Part shown: positions 5,539-6,039 of the stretch, in pieces
Layout of the letters: every line of letters begins with the position of its first letter
Numbering within the stretch: position 1 is the stretch's first letter
Source of the DNA: Chloroflexota bacterium
GTDB taxonomy: Bacteria > Chloroflexota > Dehalococcoidia > Lucifugimonadales > Lucifugimonadaceae
NCBI GenBank assembly: GCA_002725925.1
Contig: PBRL01000005.1
Span: forward strand, 1-6,039
Length of the DNA stretch: 6,039 bases
Direction of reading: 5' to 3'
Position numbers and translations under genes: made by a program
Notes under the pieces: model-generated
Told to the model about the DNA's origin: nothing
Databases searched by the model: none
Seen by the model: the letters and a program-made list of their open reading frames with translations, nothing else

Positions 5539-6039
5539 TTAATCAGTGAAATAGCTACCACCGTTTGGCGAGATTGTTTGACCAGTCATGTAGTTTTGCT
5601 CGTCCGATGCGAGCATTACGGCAATCGAGGCGACGTCTTCTACTTGACCAGGTCGTTTCATAAGGGTTAGCCCTACAACGGTTTTTCCGCCTCCACCACG
5701 TAGTTCTTCTCTAGTCAGATCGGTTTCTATTATTCCTGGTGAAATTGAGTTGACGAAGATATTGTGGTCCGCTCCCCATCGAGCTAGTACTTGAGTTAAT
5801 GAGATCAGTCCCGCTTTTGATGCAGCGTAGTGTGCTGTTGTTGGACCTCCGTACAATCCGCTCACAGAAGCGATATTGATGATTCTTCCTCCGCCGATAC
5901 TGACCATTATCGGGAGTATTTCCTGAGATATTAAGAATGGACCTTTGAGGTTGACTGCCATGATGTCGTCCCAGTCTTCCTCAGTGACGGTGTCAATCGG
6001 CCCTTGTCGATTTATTCCCGCGTTGTTGACCAGGACGTC
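5539..6039 (-). CDS. SDR family oxidoreductase (FabG-like), 5'-truncated by the window edge
   Basis: The C-terminal 166 residues of a classical short-chain dehydrogenase. The frame is open to the right edge, so the start and glycine-rich cofactor loop lie beyond the window; the Met at 5961 is internal and not the start. The visible part begins DVLVNNAG, with the NNAG motif at 5-8 of the fragment. It continues with Asn30 in AVNLKG, Ser58 in NIASVSG, Tyr71 and Lys75 in YAASK, then SPGIIETDL and LASDEQNYMTGQTISPNGG. The catalytic tetrad is therefore complete. The sequence resembles 3-oxoacyl-ACP reductase-like SDRs, but this group also includes many sugar and alcohol dehydrogenases, so no substrate is assigned. 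It is convergent with the membrane-protein gene, separated by two back-to-back terminator candidates. It differs clearly in sequence from the other two SDRs, so it is not a recent tandem copy. Confidence 0.92.
   Translation of the reverse strand, partial: DVLVNNAGINRQGPIDTVTEEDWDDIMAVNLKGPFLISQEILPIMVSIGGGRIINIASVSGLYGGPTTAHYAASKAGLISLTQVLARWGADHNIFVNSISPGIIETDLTREELRGGGGKTVVGLTLMKRPGQVEDVASIAVMLASDEQNYMTGQTISPNGGSYFTD

Noticed and set aside
2..6039. The three SDR genes as a tandem duplication.
   Set aside because: They differ in motif sequences, orientation and C-terminal regions, and no long DNA repeat between them was visible, so they are separate family members.

Overview
The window looks like ordinary chromosomal DNA from a bacterium of moderate GC content with short intergenic gaps. 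It holds seven protein-coding genes and no RNA genes, insertion sequences, CRISPR arrays or phage genes. The gene content is three different short-chain dehydrogenases (SDRs), an acid-sugar dehydratase of the enolase superfamily, and a cytoplasmic sulfite-oxidase-like molybdoenzyme with its flavoprotein reductase. This mix recalls marine SAR202-type Chloroflexota, whose genomes are known for many enolase-superfamily and SDR paralogs. That placement is inferred from gene content only; no marker gene is present.

Layout, left to right. (1) 2-607, plus: the C-terminal part of an SDR cut by the window edge, with Met where the catalytic Lys should be. (2) 642-1988, minus: a two-gene operon of sulfite-oxidase-like molybdopterin protein followed by FAD/NAD reductase, with a plausible sigma-70 promoter at 2022-2050. 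(3) 2127-2891, plus: a complete classical SDR, diverging from that operon; its best start is a GTG at 2127 rather than the ATG at 2106. (4) 2897-4350, minus: a galactonate-dehydratase-like enolase followed by an 82-residue membrane protein, convergent with the SDR and ending 5 bp from it. (5) 4351-4742: a 392-bp divergent intergenic region with several short perfect palindromes. (6) 4743-5375, plus: an unrecognised protein with six predicted membrane segments, with a strong ribosome binding site and a perfect 12-bp-stem terminator. (7) 5542-6039, minus: the C-terminal part of a third SDR, cut by the right edge.

How the genes may work together: an enolase-type sugar-acid dehydratase next to NAD(P)-dependent SDRs suggests oxidation and dehydration of sugar acids or related hydroxy-acids. 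The molybdoenzyme/reductase pair is a separate redox module whose physiological substrate is unknown. Nothing here forms a clearly new defence or mobile system. The most notable points are the SDR with the altered catalytic tetrad, the unknown membrane protein with its own transcription unit, and the palindrome-rich divergent regulatory region.
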